DNA of 64,000 nucleotides from Bacteroides bouchesdurhonensis (GCF_900155865.1 NZ_LT707006.1:4256577-4320576), one strand, 5' to 3'; counted from the stretch's first letter, positions 17,663 through 27,486 are shown. The notes: generated by a model not told the origin, from the letters alone. Made by a program: numbers and translations.

Positions 17663-18700
17663 TTATTTTTTATCTTTTTCCGCTTCCCTAGTCTCTCCTA
17701 ATGGTATTTGTGATTCCTGCACTTCCCCCGGAAGTTTCAGTGTATACAAAGAAGCCTCTATTTGGCGGAGTAAATTACGTTTCATTTTTTCGGGTGAATA
17801 TACAAATACTTCTGCTACAACAACACGATGATTCTTCTCATCTACGCGTGAATGTGATACAAACGGACCACCCATAAAATCACCTTCCATACGCCACAAT
17901 CCACGTGCCTCCAATGCATACTTATCATGTACCCGGATCGGACGGACATTTGTCCGTAAAGAATCTGTGGACATATAGACCCCTTCCTTAAATCCTGGAA
18001 TATTAGCTTTCATGAAAGAGTCACGCTTGTGAACAAAATATTCCTTAGTAAAAGTATCTTTATCCGTATAAGGATATGAGTATATTACAAAATTCTGATC
18101 AGCTGCACCTTTGTTGGTAGAAGCCCAGAAGAAATCCTTTCCAGTCTTATAATTAGCCAATTCCGAAGGAATCCATATATCAGCACCGAACAAGCTATCC
18201 ACTCTAGCAGAAATATAGTTACTGTGTTTTTTCTCCAACGAAATAATCTGGCGATTCATCTCAGCACGGGTAAAGAAGTCGATTATAACCTGTTTATTCT
18301 CTGTTACAAATTTCTCGAATTCCTCTTCATTCGGAGCCTGGATAGTCAAAATCAGCTGAGGCGAAGCATAGACATCTTTTGCAAATTTGAAAGATCCTTT
18401 CGTGAAAGTATCTTTAATATCCACAATGATAATATTACGAACCAACTTTAACGTAGAATTATAATCTTTCGAAGAAGTATACATAATCCGGAAGGAAGCT
18501 TCCGGCTGCGGCAAACCAGGCATTTCGGAATCAAGTACATCATGTAAGGCTCTTCCTGCAGCACGGTCCCATACACCGGGATCTACAACAACTAGAAGTT
18601 CATACGGACGACCACTGGAAGTATGATTTCCTCCCATGCCACATGAGGCAAATACGAAGGCCATTAAGGCCATGCTCAAATAAAAAAAGTACTTTTTCAT
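17663..18700 (-). CDS. DUF4837 family lipoprotein
   Basis: The 345-residue protein has a lipoprotein signal peptide ending in VFASC around residues 16-20, so it is probably anchored in an envelope membrane. The body resembles DUF4837, a Bacteroidetes family without assigned function. No catalytic motif is evident. It is between rlmN (19 bp upstream) and pdxA (4 bp downstream) in a tight operon. Confidence 0.82.
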   Translation of the reverse strand: MKKYFFYLSMALMAFVFASCGMGGNHTSSGRPYELLVVVDPGVWDRAAGRALHDVLDSEMPGLPQPEASFRIMYTSSKDYNSTLKLVRNIIIVDIKDTFTKGSFKFAKDVYASPQLILTIQAPNEEEFEKFVTENKQVIIDFFTRAEMNRQIISLEKKHSNYISARVDSLFGADIWIPSELANYKTGKDFFWASTNKGAADQNFVIYSYPYTDKDTFTKEYFVHKRDSFMKANIPGFKEGVYMSTDSLRTNVRPIRVHDKYALEARGLWRMEGDFMGGPFVSHSRVDEKNHRVVVAEVFVYSPEKMKRNLLRQIEASLYTLKLPGEVQESQIPLGETREAEKDKK

Positions 18701-18719
18701 GATGATCGATTTTTATAAA

Positions 18720-19754
18720 TTAACTTTTGTTATTTTCCTCCTGCTTCGCTGTCGATAACATACCACAAGCAGCAAAGATGTCTTCTCCTCTTGAAGCGCG
18801 AATCGTTGTAAACAATCCATGTGAAGTGAGATAATCACGAAAACGAATCATCGTCTCCATATCAGCTCCTTCTAAATTTACTTCCGGAATGGCATGAAAA
18901 CGGATCAGGTTAATCCGGCAATCCAATCCTCGAAGTAATTTCAACAGTTCCTTAGCATATACCTGCGAATCATTGAGTCCTTTAAAAACAATGTATTCAA
19001 ACGAAAGTCTACGTTGTTTACTAAAATCATAGTTTTTTAACAGTTCCACGATCTCGGTTATAGAAAAAGCTCTCTCTGCCGGCATTAGCACTGAACGTTG
19101 TGTCGATAGCGGAGAATGCAGACTGATAGCAAGATGGCAATCACTTTCTTCTATAAATCGCTGCAATCCTTTCCGCAAACCAACCGTAGATACGGTGATG
19201 CGCTTCGGGCTCCATGCATATCCGTAAGGAGCTGTCATAATCTCCAATGCTTTTAATACTTCATCCAGGTTATCGAGTGGTTCGCCCATCCCCATCAAAA
19301 CAACATTTGTCAGTTTGTCTCTTTCGGGCAATGAGTGAACCTGATTGATAATCTGGTTGGCAGTCAGATTGGCTGTATAACCCTGTTTTCCAGTCATACA
19401 GAACTTACAATTCATCTTACAGCCTACTTGGGAAGAGACACAAAGTGTCGCCCGATCATCCTCAGGAATATAAACTGCTTCCACAAACTCATTTTCTCCA
19501 ACCCGGTAGAGATATTTCACTGTACCATCCACCGAACGCATTTCATCTACAGGAGTATATGCTCCTACCTCATAGTTCTCCTTTAGTAACTCCCGATATT
19601 TCAACGACAAGTTTGTCATTTCATCCAGTGAAGTCACTTTCTTATCATATAGCCACGACGCAATCTGTTTAGCGGCAAAACTTGGCATACCCAGCTTTTT
19701 CGCCACCGATTGCAGCTCTATGAGAGTCATTCCTAAGAGAGGATATTTAGACAT
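18720..19754 (-). CDS. rlmN: Dual-specificity RNA methyltransferase RlmN
   Basis: The 344-residue radical SAM enzyme methylates C2 of A2503 in 23S rRNA and A37 in some tRNAs. The CxxxCxxC cluster motif is at C112, C116 and C119. The C-terminal cysteine that carries the methyl group is likely C330 in FAACGML. Length is normal. It is the first gene of the run ending at secG, with a -7 box TACATTTG at 19783-19790. Confidence 0.96.
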   Translation of the reverse strand: MSKYPLLGMTLIELQSVAKKLGMPSFAAKQIASWLYDKKVTSLDEMTNLSLKYRELLKENYEVGAYTPVDEMRSVDGTVKYLYRVGENEFVEAVYIPEDDRATLCVSSQVGCKMNCKFCMTGKQGYTANLTANQIINQVHSLPERDKLTNVVLMGMGEPLDNLDEVLKALEIMTAPYGYAWSPKRITVSTVGLRKGLQRFIEESDCHLAISLHSPLSTQRSVLMPAERAFSITEIVELLKNYDFSKQRRLSFEYIVFKGLNDSQVYAKELLKLLRGLDCRINLIRFHAIPEVNLEGADMETMIRFRDYLTSHGLFTTIRASRGEDIFAACGMLSTAKQEENNKS

Positions 19755-19782
19755 ATTTCTTTCAGTTCATGGTTTATATTTG

Positions 19783-19790
19783 CAAATGTA
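19783..19790 (-). promoter_or_regulatory. -7 box upstream of rlmN operon
   Basis: Minus-strand TACATTTG matches TAnnTTTG and lies 29 bp before ATG 19754. Confidence 0.5.
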
Positions 19791-19838
19791 AGGAAATTAA
19801 GTCGATTTACGTACAGTGCGGATGTAAAAGTTAGCAAA

Positions 19839-19869
19839 AAAGGTCATTCCCCGAAGAGGAACGACCTTT
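19839..19869 (-). terminator. Rho-independent terminator after ppiD-like gene
   Basis: Arms 19839-19850 and 19858-19869 are complementary over 12 bp with one wobble pair and a 7-nt loop. On the minus strand the stem ends in TTTTTT. It ends the coaX-to-ppiD operon before the rlmN promoter. Confidence 0.8.
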
Positions 19870-19894
19870 AGAAGTTATCGTTTAACAATTAATT

Positions 19895-22033
19895 CTAGAA
19901 GAACATATAACGTGTATCTTTCACATTTGCTTTCAGATACAAGTCATTCATCAAACGACCTGCAAGACGTTCGTGCATAGAAGTTTGTTTAGCTTCTTCC
20001 TCTTTTGCATCAAATGTTTCGTTCAATTTGTCCTTCGCATACATTTGCAATACAAATACTCCGGCATTACCCTTAATAGGAGCACTTAACTTATTCATCT
20101 CAGCAACAGACGCATAAGCACCTACCAACGGCTCGTTGCTACGCAAAGCTGCTACATAAGCAGGAGCAGCAAATGTAACCATCTTCAAAGAATCGCTAAC
20201 TGCACCATTCATAGCCTTATACTGATCCAATGAAACCGCATTGGCAGCTTTCATATCAGCCATAATCTTTTCAGCTTTCTTATCTTTGATGATCTCAGCT
20301 CTCAACTGACCCTGTACTTGTTTCAAAGAACGATATCCTTCCGGAGTAATACCCACCAGACCTACTACAAGCATGTGGTCACTTTCACCACATTCATACA
20401 GTCCTGAAACTTCACCCGGTTTTGCTTTATCAAATACCCATCTCAAAGCCTCTTTAGTACCTCTTACACCTCCGATAGCATGTTCATAGCTATATAGGTT
20501 TTCTCTGTCGAGCAACTTATATCCGGCTTCTTCCGCATTGGCTACCATTTTCTCAACTGTAGGATTAGCAGCGATAAACTGGCTGAAATCATTATAAGCA
20601 CGATTGTATGTATCCTTACTGAATTCTACCTCACGTTTGATAACAGCAACTTTATATTTGTCTTTTACAGCTTTCTTGTTAGTCACCTGAAGAATGATAT
20701 TTGCCTGACCCATAGGCAGATTAGTCAGTTCATTTACATTTGCATTGGTAATAGTTGTAATAAATTTCAAGTTATCACCATCGATCTGCGCGCCTTCATA
20801 CTGTGCAGAAGTCAGCCAGCTAGTATCACCATTCTGGCCATATTTTTTAGCTAACTCAACGAAATCAGCACCACCTTTAATTGCATTGTAAATACTGTCA
20901 GCCAATGTTTTTGTTTTATCTGCATCTTCTGCAAATACTTGAATCTGACGGAACTCAATAGAATCGGGAGCAGCAGTCTTAGCAACTAATTTAAAAGAAT
21001 TGATTGTATTATCGGTTCCATTATAATAAGGTCCGTAAACAGAACCTACAGAAACTGAGTCCAAACGAGCGACAACATCTGCCGGGAAAGCAGTCTTGTT
21101 ATAGAACAAGTCTACATAAGGAGCTTCAGAACCAACCGAACGAATGAAAGAAGTATAGTCTTCTGCAGTAGCCAGTTGTGCAGTAGCTTCATCTACTTCT
21201 TTCTGAATAGCAGCTCTATCTTCTGCACTTGCAGTTACCTGTACATCAATATATTTAATATCGCGGGCTTCCTGATATTGTTTAAATTGCTCTTTCTTCT
21301 TATTATAGAGGTCTTTCAATTCAGACTCAGATACAGTCAATGTAGAATCTACTACTGTAGAATAAGGAACCGCAGCCATCAACAAGTCATACTGATTTAC
21401 TCTTGCGTCGAAAGCATCTTGTGCTTCTACGGGGTTAGAAATAAGAGACTTCGTGATTAATGCCTGATATTTCTGTGCCAGACGGCTTTGGATCAATGTC
21501 TTTTCAATGAAGCTCCAATATTTATACATTTTGTCATATTGTTCAACATATTGAGCTGGCATTTGACTATCATTCATCTTAGAGTATTCCACTAAGAATT
21601 TATTCAGCATATCCTTGTCAAAGCGACCCGTTTGCGGGTTACGGAAAGGAGTTTGTTGCAACAATGGATTAGCACCTGTATTCAAAATGTCTTGAATTTC
21701 AGAAATAGAAACAGTTAATCCCAGTTTTTCAGCTTCTTTTTCAATCAGTTTATTGTTTACATAAGAATTCCATACTTCGTCGCGCACTTGGTTAGTTTGT
21801 TCGTCATTCAGAGAATTCAATCCACGTGAAAGCTTTAACACTTCGGTATATTCTTCTACTAAAGATTGAAACTCCTGAGCAGTAAGAGCATCTCCGTTCA
21901 CCTCACCTACGTCATGCGTCTGATGCGGCTGTAACACCTTCCATGCGTCACCCGCAATGAAGGCAAACAGTGCCAAGCCGATAACAATCACCAATAGAGG
22001 TCCTTTCGACCTGATGTTTTGTAATGTTGCCAT
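19895..22033 (-). CDS. PpiD-like periplasmic peptidyl-prolyl isomerase/chaperone
   Basis: The 712-residue protein has a short cytoplasmic N-terminus and one membrane helix (about 13-28, LLVIVIGLALFAFIAG), then a SurA_N-like chaperone domain (about 35-240). A parvulin-type region (about 340-450) has weak rotamase similarity, and a long C-terminal domain follows. This is the PpiD architecture: a membrane-anchored chaperone at the exit of the Sec channel. It is last in the operon with lptC and the CNNM/CorC gene. It has a -7 like box TATCTTCG at 22091-22098, so it may also be expressed separately. Confidence 0.88.
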   Translation of the reverse strand: MATLQNIRSKGPLLVIVIGLALFAFIAGDAWKVLQPHQTHDVGEVNGDALTAQEFQSLVEEYTEVLKLSRGLNSLNDEQTNQVRDEVWNSYVNNKLIEKEAEKLGLTVSISEIQDILNTGANPLLQQTPFRNPQTGRFDKDMLNKFLVEYSKMNDSQMPAQYVEQYDKMYKYWSFIEKTLIQSRLAQKYQALITKSLISNPVEAQDAFDARVNQYDLLMAAVPYSTVVDSTLTVSESELKDLYNKKKEQFKQYQEARDIKYIDVQVTASAEDRAAIQKEVDEATAQLATAEDYTSFIRSVGSEAPYVDLFYNKTAFPADVVARLDSVSVGSVYGPYYNGTDNTINSFKLVAKTAAPDSIEFRQIQVFAEDADKTKTLADSIYNAIKGGADFVELAKKYGQNGDTSWLTSAQYEGAQIDGDNLKFITTITNANVNELTNLPMGQANIILQVTNKKAVKDKYKVAVIKREVEFSKDTYNRAYNDFSQFIAANPTVEKMVANAEEAGYKLLDRENLYSYEHAIGGVRGTKEALRWVFDKAKPGEVSGLYECGESDHMLVVGLVGITPEGYRSLKQVQGQLRAEIIKDKKAEKIMADMKAANAVSLDQYKAMNGAVSDSLKMVTFAAPAYVAALRSNEPLVGAYASVAEMNKLSAPIKGNAGVFVLQMYAKDKLNETFDAKEEEAKQTSMHERLAGRLMNDLYLKANVKDTRYMFF

Positions 22034-22090
22034 TTTGATTAATACAATTTATGTTTATTATTTATTTCTTCCTAATGTCATTTTAGCGCA

Positions 22091-22098
22091 CGAAGATA
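22091..22098 (-). promoter_or_regulatory. Possible -7 box upstream of ppiD-like gene
   Basis: Minus-strand TATCTTCG, one mismatch to TAnnTTTG, 58 bp before ATG 22033. Confidence 0.35.
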
Positions 22099-22153
22099 CA
22101 AAAAATGCTAATATGCTTCTATTTATTAGCCAAAAATTTCATATCTATCGTCA

Positions 22154-23410
22154 TTATTCCATGACTTTTAGTCGCACAAGTTCTATTTTAGTCGCCGTAA
22201 CCTTGATTATCTTGAACTGATATCGCCCTATCCGAATCAATTCATGCAATTTCGGGAAACTTTGATACTGGTTAAGAATTAATCCTCCCACTGTCAGATA
22301 TTCGTCCGACTCGGGCAAATCAAGTCCAAATGTTTCATTCACCTTTTCAATTTCCAAACGGGCAGACAATACATACTCATGCTCTTCAATTTGTTTGCAG
22401 ATATAGGACGTATTATCATGTTCATCTTCAATGTCGCCAAAAATCTCTTCTACCAAATCTTCCAGAGACACAATTCCAGATGTACCTCCAAACTCATCCA
22501 CTACCACAGCAATCGTCTTTTTTTGTTGCATGAAAAGCTTCATCAATTTATTGGCAGACATCGTTTCGGGCACAATCGGGACTTTCTTCACATTATTACG
22601 CCAATCATCCGGATTACGGAACATTTCTGACGAATGGATATAACCTACCACATTATCTATATTTCCATCATATACAATGATCTTTGAAATTCCCGATTCA
22701 ATAAAACGCCCCTTTAGTTCGTCTAACGAAGTAGTCAGATCGACAGCCACCACTTCAGTACGAGGGACGATGCAGTCGCGAATCTTTATATTTGAGAAAT
22801 CAAGTGCATTCTGAAATATCTTCACTTCCGTATCTAGTTCCTCTTCATTCTCAGCATTATTGATACTCGTTTGAACAAAATAATCCAGATCCACTTTACC
22901 AAAAGCTTTGTCAGACACTTCTTTATTCACCTTCATTCCCAAAATACGTAGGAACAAATAGGACATTCCAGAAGAGAGTTTAGAAATTGGATACAGAACA
23001 ATATAACAAATAAAGAGAGGGACAGCGAACACATTCAGAACCAGATTCGGATTAATCTTGAATAATGTTTTCGGCAAAAACTCTCCCGTCACCAGAATAA
23101 TCAAAGTAGAAATAACAGTTTGCGCCAACACCATCAGGAAATGGCTTTCTATAAAATTCGATAACAAATTATCTCCTATAATCTGAGCCATCAAAATACC
23201 ATAAATAACCAGAGCAATATTATTCCCTACCAACATGGTAGAGATAAATTCATTCGGATTTTTAAAGAAGATGGCAAGAATACGTGAAGTCATGCCTCCT
23301 TTGCGTTCCATTTCGAAACGCAGCTTATCTACTGAGACAAAAGCAATCTCCATCCCCGAAAAAAATGCGGAGAAAGCCATCGTGATAAGTAAAGAGAAAT
23401 AGATATTCAT
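22154..23410 (-). CDS. CNNM/CorC-type transporter with CBS domains (GldE-like)
   Basis: The 418-residue protein has an N-terminal DUF21 membrane domain with about three to four helices (1-170). A CBS pair follows (about 200-330; VPRTEVVAVDLTTSLDEL and VDEFGGTSGIVSLEDLVEEI), then a CorC_HlyC domain (about 345-415). Relatives export Mg2+ or Co2+. In gliding Bacteroidetes a close relative is named GldE, but Bacteroides do not glide, so a metal-ion or envelope role is more likely. It is 19 bp downstream of lptC. Confidence 0.9.
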   Translation of the reverse strand: MNIYFSLLITMAFSAFFSGMEIAFVSVDKLRFEMERKGGMTSRILAIFFKNPNEFISTMLVGNNIALVIYGILMAQIIGDNLLSNFIESHFLMVLAQTVISTLIILVTGEFLPKTLFKINPNLVLNVFAVPLFICYIVLYPISKLSSGMSYLFLRILGMKVNKEVSDKAFGKVDLDYFVQTSINNAENEEELDTEVKIFQNALDFSNIKIRDCIVPRTEVVAVDLTTSLDELKGRFIESGISKIIVYDGNIDNVVGYIHSSEMFRNPDDWRNNVKKVPIVPETMSANKLMKLFMQQKKTIAVVVDEFGGTSGIVSLEDLVEEIFGDIEDEHDNTSYICKQIEEHEYVLSARLEIEKVNETFGLDLPESDEYLTVGGLILNQYQSFPKLHELIRIGRYQFKIIKVTATKIELVRLKVME

Positions 23411-23429
23411 AGCTTATTTCACAAAATCC

Positions 23430-24068
23430 TTATTTCAGTGAATCCGGTTGAGTAATCGGTTTTACTTCCGGCTGAATAGGAGGTTCATCATCCACATCAA
23501 AAATACCAGATACATTACGGAAAACATACTGAGTAAATTGCTCGTTCGAGTCAAATCCGTATGAATGGATAACTCGTTCAGGTTGTTGAATCCGAATAAA
23601 ACGATCGGTATATACTTTTTTAGTTGCCTGATTCCAGTAAAGCAATTCTGTATTGAAACGCTCCCCTATCCGGTTTTGTATATCCACATGCCCTATCAGT
23701 TTCCAAAGCTGTTCTTTGTCATAATAGTAGGCAGTATCTGCTTTTATACTGGCTTCTACATGAAAGATAGAGTCAAATTGTTCCAGATATATCCCCTTCT
23801 CAAAAGCCCAATACGAAGGCATTTTACGGTCATACACCAACCATTCTTCAGTATCTACCTTGTAACGAGTCACTCCCGAATCGGAAATAAAAGTGGTTAC
23901 TCCCAAAGTTTGCATTACCGGCAACGAGTCACGTTCGGTAATAGCATCTCCCATAGCCTTTTTCTTCCCTCCACAGGAAGAAAATAAAAGAAGCATAACA
24001 ATTGCCTCGAAGGCAATTGTTATGCTCATGCATTTATGCAATAAACGTATACTTCGTTTTCGCGACAT
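23430..24068 (-). CDS. lptC: LPS export periplasmic protein LptC-like lipoprotein
   Basis: The 212-residue protein has an N-terminal signal with a lipobox-like LFSSC near residue 32, then an OstA/LptC-like beta-jellyroll region (about 70-190) with TAYYYDKEQLWKLIGHVDI and KVYTDRFIRI. LptC receives LPS from the LptBFG transporter and passes it to LptA. I kept ATG 24068, which is 5 bp after the upstream stop and gives a basic n-region; ATG 24029 is an alternative. A perfect 16-bp palindrome covers the codons just after position 24029. Confidence 0.82.
   Translation of the reverse strand: MSRKRSIRLLHKCMSITIAFEAIVMLLLFSSCGGKKKAMGDAITERDSLPVMQTLGVTTFISDSGVTRYKVDTEEWLVYDRKMPSYWAFEKGIYLEQFDSIFHVEASIKADTAYYYDKEQLWKLIGHVDIQNRIGERFNTELLYWNQATKKVYTDRFIRIQQPERVIHSYGFDSNEQFTQYVFRNVSGIFDVDDEPPIQPEVKPITQPDSLK
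23992..24026. repeat. Perfect 16-bp palindrome inside lptC
   Basis: Arms AGCATAACAATTGCCT (23992-24007) and its exact complement (24011-24026) are separated by only 3 nt. In the lptC mRNA this would form a very stable hairpin over signal-peptide codons 15-25, ending one base from the internal ATG at 24029. Confidence 0.9.
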
Positions 24069-24073
24069 AAAAT

Positions 24074-25399
24074 TTATCTAATCGTTGTGGTCTCTCCAAT
24101 CCAGCCACCGATTGTGATACGATCACCAGCTTTATACCCTAGCATAAAGAGATCTTTAGCCTGCGGAGTGTAAGCTGAGTATACAGCAATCTGTTTATTA
24201 GCTTCTTCTGCGACACTAGGATCTACAGTTTTTGCACGCTGTAACTTATCAAGGATTACAAAATAGGTACATTTATTTAATGCTGATTCATCACTCCAGT
24301 TCGGACTAGTTGCATATAAAGCAGCTATTAGCAAATACGGATCACCATAATTCTCGTTAAAGCCGATGGCCTTCTGGCAATAAGTTCTAGACTGTGCCAA
24401 TTTTTTTGCTTTATACAATGCAACCGCAGCTTTAAATGCATACTCAGCCTTCTTCACATTATCCGTTTCCAGATCAATAGCTTCATCAAAAAACTTCAAA
24501 GCTTCATCAAGGTCACCTCTTTTGTTTGCTTGCAGTGCACAAGCAATAGCAGCATCGACTGTCGGCTCCATCTTATACACATAATATCCTGCTTGCAGAT
24601 AAGCCTCACTCTCTGTACATTTCATCTGCTTTAAGATACCGATTATCTTCTTTAAAGCAGCGATATCTGTTTTACCAGCTTCCACTTTAGGACCATAAAT
24701 AGCCTGTAAAGATTCACAATCAGCAGCACCACTGCTTACAAACAAAGCAACCAGATTTTCTTTGATTCCATTCAATCTTTCTTTATTGGCATCCACTGTC
24801 TCAGCAGCCAAAGCAGCTTCCATATATTCAGATGCATTCAAATAATCCTGAATAAACTGTTCCTTATGAGCAGGATCCGCCTGTAGTTTATTTAAAGACG
24901 TTTGGAAAAAATAAAAAATAACTGCCGGATCAGATTCCGCTTTTACAGTATTTACAGATTGACTAAACCATTGATAAAGTTGATTCAAATCAACCTTTGG
25001 TGCTAACGCCATGTAATCTAAAGCTTTGATACCTAAAATTTCATCAACAGAAGCCACCTTGACTCCCTTTGCCAAAAAATCAGGAGTATATTTCATACGT
25101 AAATCATGCGTATTCATCAATTCATCAAAGTACTTCTGGTATTCCGGATTATTTTTATCTTTGATTTGCTCCATCAAACCTTTCAGAATTTTAAATCCAT
25201 CACTAAAAGTATAGTAACGAAGTGTCGGGCAATTTTCCAAGACAGCTTTCCAAGGAGTATAAGCGTCTTTAAAATTTCCGGCTTTCACCGATTCATGTGA
25301 GATACTACTATTCGAATTACAGTTAGCATCATCCTGCGCCATTACAGTAGTCGCCCCGGCCGATAGGAACAACATAGCTACAAGCGTCTTAATTTTCAT
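24074..25399 (-). CDS. Exported tetratricopeptide repeat protein
   Basis: The 441-residue protein has a Sec signal peptide (about 1-21, ending VMAQ). The central and C-terminal parts are helical, with TPR-like segments (about 275-350, for example LQANKRGDLDEALKFFDEAIDLE). It is widespread in Bacteroides as a hypothetical TPR protein. It is encoded between the FadL-like outer membrane protein and lptC, 5 bp before lptC, which suggests a periplasmic scaffolding role in envelope assembly. That role is inference. Confidence 0.82.
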   Translation of the reverse strand: MKIKTLVAMLFLSAGATTVMAQDDANCNSNSSISHESVKAGNFKDAYTPWKAVLENCPTLRYYTFSDGFKILKGLMEQIKDKNNPEYQKYFDELMNTHDLRMKYTPDFLAKGVKVASVDEILGIKALDYMALAPKVDLNQLYQWFSQSVNTVKAESDPAVIFYFFQTSLNKLQADPAHKEQFIQDYLNASEYMEAALAAETVDANKERLNGIKENLVALFVSSGAADCESLQAIYGPKVEAGKTDIAALKKIIGILKQMKCTESEAYLQAGYYVYKMEPTVDAAIACALQANKRGDLDEALKFFDEAIDLETDNVKKAEYAFKAAVALYKAKKLAQSRTYCQKAIGFNENYGDPYLLIAALYATSPNWSDESALNKCTYFVILDKLQRAKTVDPSVAEEANKQIAVYSAYTPQAKDLFMLGYKAGDRITIGGWIGETTTIR

Positions 25400-25462
25400 T
25401 GTATCTAAATTTTAGTTGTTATTATTTAATCGTCTATTCTCTCTCAAATTTTTCACTTTACT

Positions 25463-26737
25463 TTATTCTACTCTGCGTTTGAAGAACCAACGTTCATTAA
25501 ACGTAAGTCCTATGCTCACGCGGAATACATTTTCATTTAACATATTTACTTCTTTTCCTTTCACATGAACAAACTGTCCACTAATGCTAAGGATAGAACG
25601 CGAGCGAGGAACGGGCAAACCAAAACCAGCTGTCACACCAAATTCGGTTGAAGCCTTTTTACCCTCGATCTTATAATACGGTGTGGAATAAAAAGCACCC
25701 ACACGATATTTTACATGGGCGAGATAAGAACGTCCCAACAAATTTGGGATATATTCTGCACCCACAGATATTCTTGAACGATCGCAAAAGGCATACGTCT
25801 CATCAAAATTCTGACGTAAATCCTCATCACTCGTTGCAAGAGAAGACTTTACCTTTGACCATTTCTGCAGGCTATAATCCATACCTACCGTCAAACGTCT
25901 GTCATATTTATAAGTAACTCCGACTCCAAACGTATTAGGGGTTTCCAATGTTGCATCGGGAGTCACAGTAGTGATCGTACTAACCTGTCTGGTAACTGTA
26001 AAATCATTTTTCAGACTCTTTTTCGGAGTATATACCGCGCCAAAAGTCATCAAACCTTTTTCATTCAGCTTTTGTGTATATTGCACACCGAAATCCAGCT
26101 TATAATCCGAAATAGATGTCAATGTACTTTCCTGATATGAAAAAGCACTGGACTCATTCGGAAAGAATTGATTACGTACACGAGTGATATCACCCCAAAA
26201 ATAAGATACATTCACACCTACCGACAAGTTCTTCAACACTTTCACTCCCAGTCCGGCATACAGTTGGTGTAAACCGCCATCACCTGTAAAACTTCTACTA
26301 TATTGCAATCCGTTATCCGTGGTCTTAGTATCCGACACCGAATATCCAACACTTGAATATGGCAACAAACCAATACTCATCGCCATCCATGGCTGCAAAC
26401 GAAATTGCATGGCAAGATAGTCTAAACTAGAATTCTTTGCATTTAGTTTCACACCTCCGCCGCTTATGTTCATATTCTGCATAGTGACACCACCTTCAAA
26501 CAGAAACGTTATTGAGTCAATAGCTGTATACGAAGCAGGATTCAGCACATTGATCTGCGCTCCATCCCGAAGTCCGTAAGCAATTCCCCCCATTGCCTTG
26601 CTGTTTCCAAAATACTGGTCAGACAAATCGCCAAAGCCATATCGTGTATAAGGAGAGTTTGTATTATTCTGGGCAATTGCCATTCCGGTAATCATTGTGA
26701 GCAAAAGCGCACAAAGCGTGTGTTTATATCCTACCAT
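25463..26737 (-). CDS. FadL/OmpP1-like outer membrane beta-barrel protein
   Basis: The 424-residue protein has a signal peptide (about 1-22) and alternating beta strands with aromatic girdles throughout. An early NSPYTRYGFGDLSD and the GGIAYGLRDGAQINVLNPASY segment resemble the N-terminal plug region of FadL-type channels. The end is an aromatic strand near WFFKRRVE rather than a clean terminal Phe. It may import hydrophobic compounds, but no substrate is identifiable. Its start overlaps the 3' end of coaX by 14 bp. Confidence 0.78.
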   Translation of the reverse strand: MVGYKHTLCALLLTMITGMAIAQNNTNSPYTRYGFGDLSDQYFGNSKAMGGIAYGLRDGAQINVLNPASYTAIDSITFLFEGGVTMQNMNISGGGVKLNAKNSSLDYLAMQFRLQPWMAMSIGLLPYSSVGYSVSDTKTTDNGLQYSRSFTGDGGLHQLYAGLGVKVLKNLSVGVNVSYFWGDITRVRNQFFPNESSAFSYQESTLTSISDYKLDFGVQYTQKLNEKGLMTFGAVYTPKKSLKNDFTVTRQVSTITTVTPDATLETPNTFGVGVTYKYDRRLTVGMDYSLQKWSKVKSSLATSDEDLRQNFDETYAFCDRSRISVGAEYIPNLLGRSYLAHVKYRVGAFYSTPYYKIEGKKASTEFGVTAGFGLPVPRSRSILSISGQFVHVKGKEVNMLNENVFRVSIGLTFNERWFFKRRVE

Positions 26738-27455
26738 TATTATAGTTTAAAATTCTATTTAATCCTTTCAACACTAAAAATCTATCTGCAAAGATGACAC
26801 TTTTTACGTTGGTTTCAAAAGAAAATTCATCTCCGCCCGTTAAAAAAACCAAAAGTTCAGGATATTTATGCTTCATAGACTCAATATAACCTGAAATCTC
26901 ATATTCAATCCCTTTCAACACTCCTGCTCGCATGGCAGTCTCAGTATCCCTTCCCATCGGGAGTTTACGACCATTGGAATCAATCAACGGCAAGCGTCCG
27001 GTAAACTGATGCAGCGCTTTAAAACGCATCTGCATACCCGGAGAAATATTACCACCATGATATTGTCCTTTTGAGTCAATAAACTCATACGTAATACAAG
27101 TTCCAGCATCAACCACTAAAATATCCTTGTCAGGAAATTGTTCATTTGCCCCTACTACGGCAGCCATACGATCGTATCCCAATGTTTCGGGAGTTTCGTA
27201 TAAATTAACGACTGGCAATGGAGTTTGATGATTTAACCATAACAGAGGAAACGACAATGCGGCCAGATCTGTCAAGACCTGTTCATTCAAATCAATGACA
27301 GTAGCAACAATTCCTTGTTCTATCGGATATCGGGCACAAAGTTCAGCCAAGCAACCCAATGAATAATTGGATTCGGTTAGCACCTCGACTATATCATTGT
27401 TGTCGAAGAGTGCTACTTTAGCCATTGTATTTCCTATGTCAATAATTAAATTCAA
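26724..27455 (-). CDS. coaX: Type III pantothenate kinase, TTG start
   Basis: The 243-residue enzyme phosphorylates pantothenate, the first step of coenzyme A synthesis. ASKHA-fold motifs are present: DIGNT at the start, GYDRMAAVVGA, and VVDAGTCITYEFID. The frame is open far upstream, but I place the start at TTG 27455. There the sequence becomes the usual family N-terminus (NLIIDIGNT), AAGGA lies 8 nt upstream, and a -7 box TACCTTTG sits at 27479-27486. Upstream ATGs, such as the one at 27512, would lie outside that transcript. It is the first gene of the operon that ends with the ppiD-like gene. Confidence 0.93.
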   Translation of the reverse strand: MNLIIDIGNTMAKVALFDNNDIVEVLTESNYSLGCLAELCARYPIEQGIVATVIDLNEQVLTDLAALSFPLLWLNHQTPLPVVNLYETPETLGYDRMAAVVGANEQFPDKDILVVDAGTCITYEFIDSKGQYHGGNISPGMQMRFKALHQFTGRLPLIDSNGRKLPMGRDTETAMRAGVLKGIEYEISGYIESMKHKYPELLVFLTGGDEFSFETNVKSVIFADRFLVLKGLNRILNYNNGRI

Positions 27456-27478
27456 TGCTTTTCCTTCTTTTGCGGGCG

Positions 27479-27486
27479 CAAAGGTA
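27479..27486 (-). promoter_or_regulatory. -7 box upstream of coaX operon
   Basis: Minus-strand TACCTTTG matches TAnnTTTG. It places the transcript start near 27474, about 20 nt before the TTG start codon, which decides between the possible starts. Confidence 0.6.
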
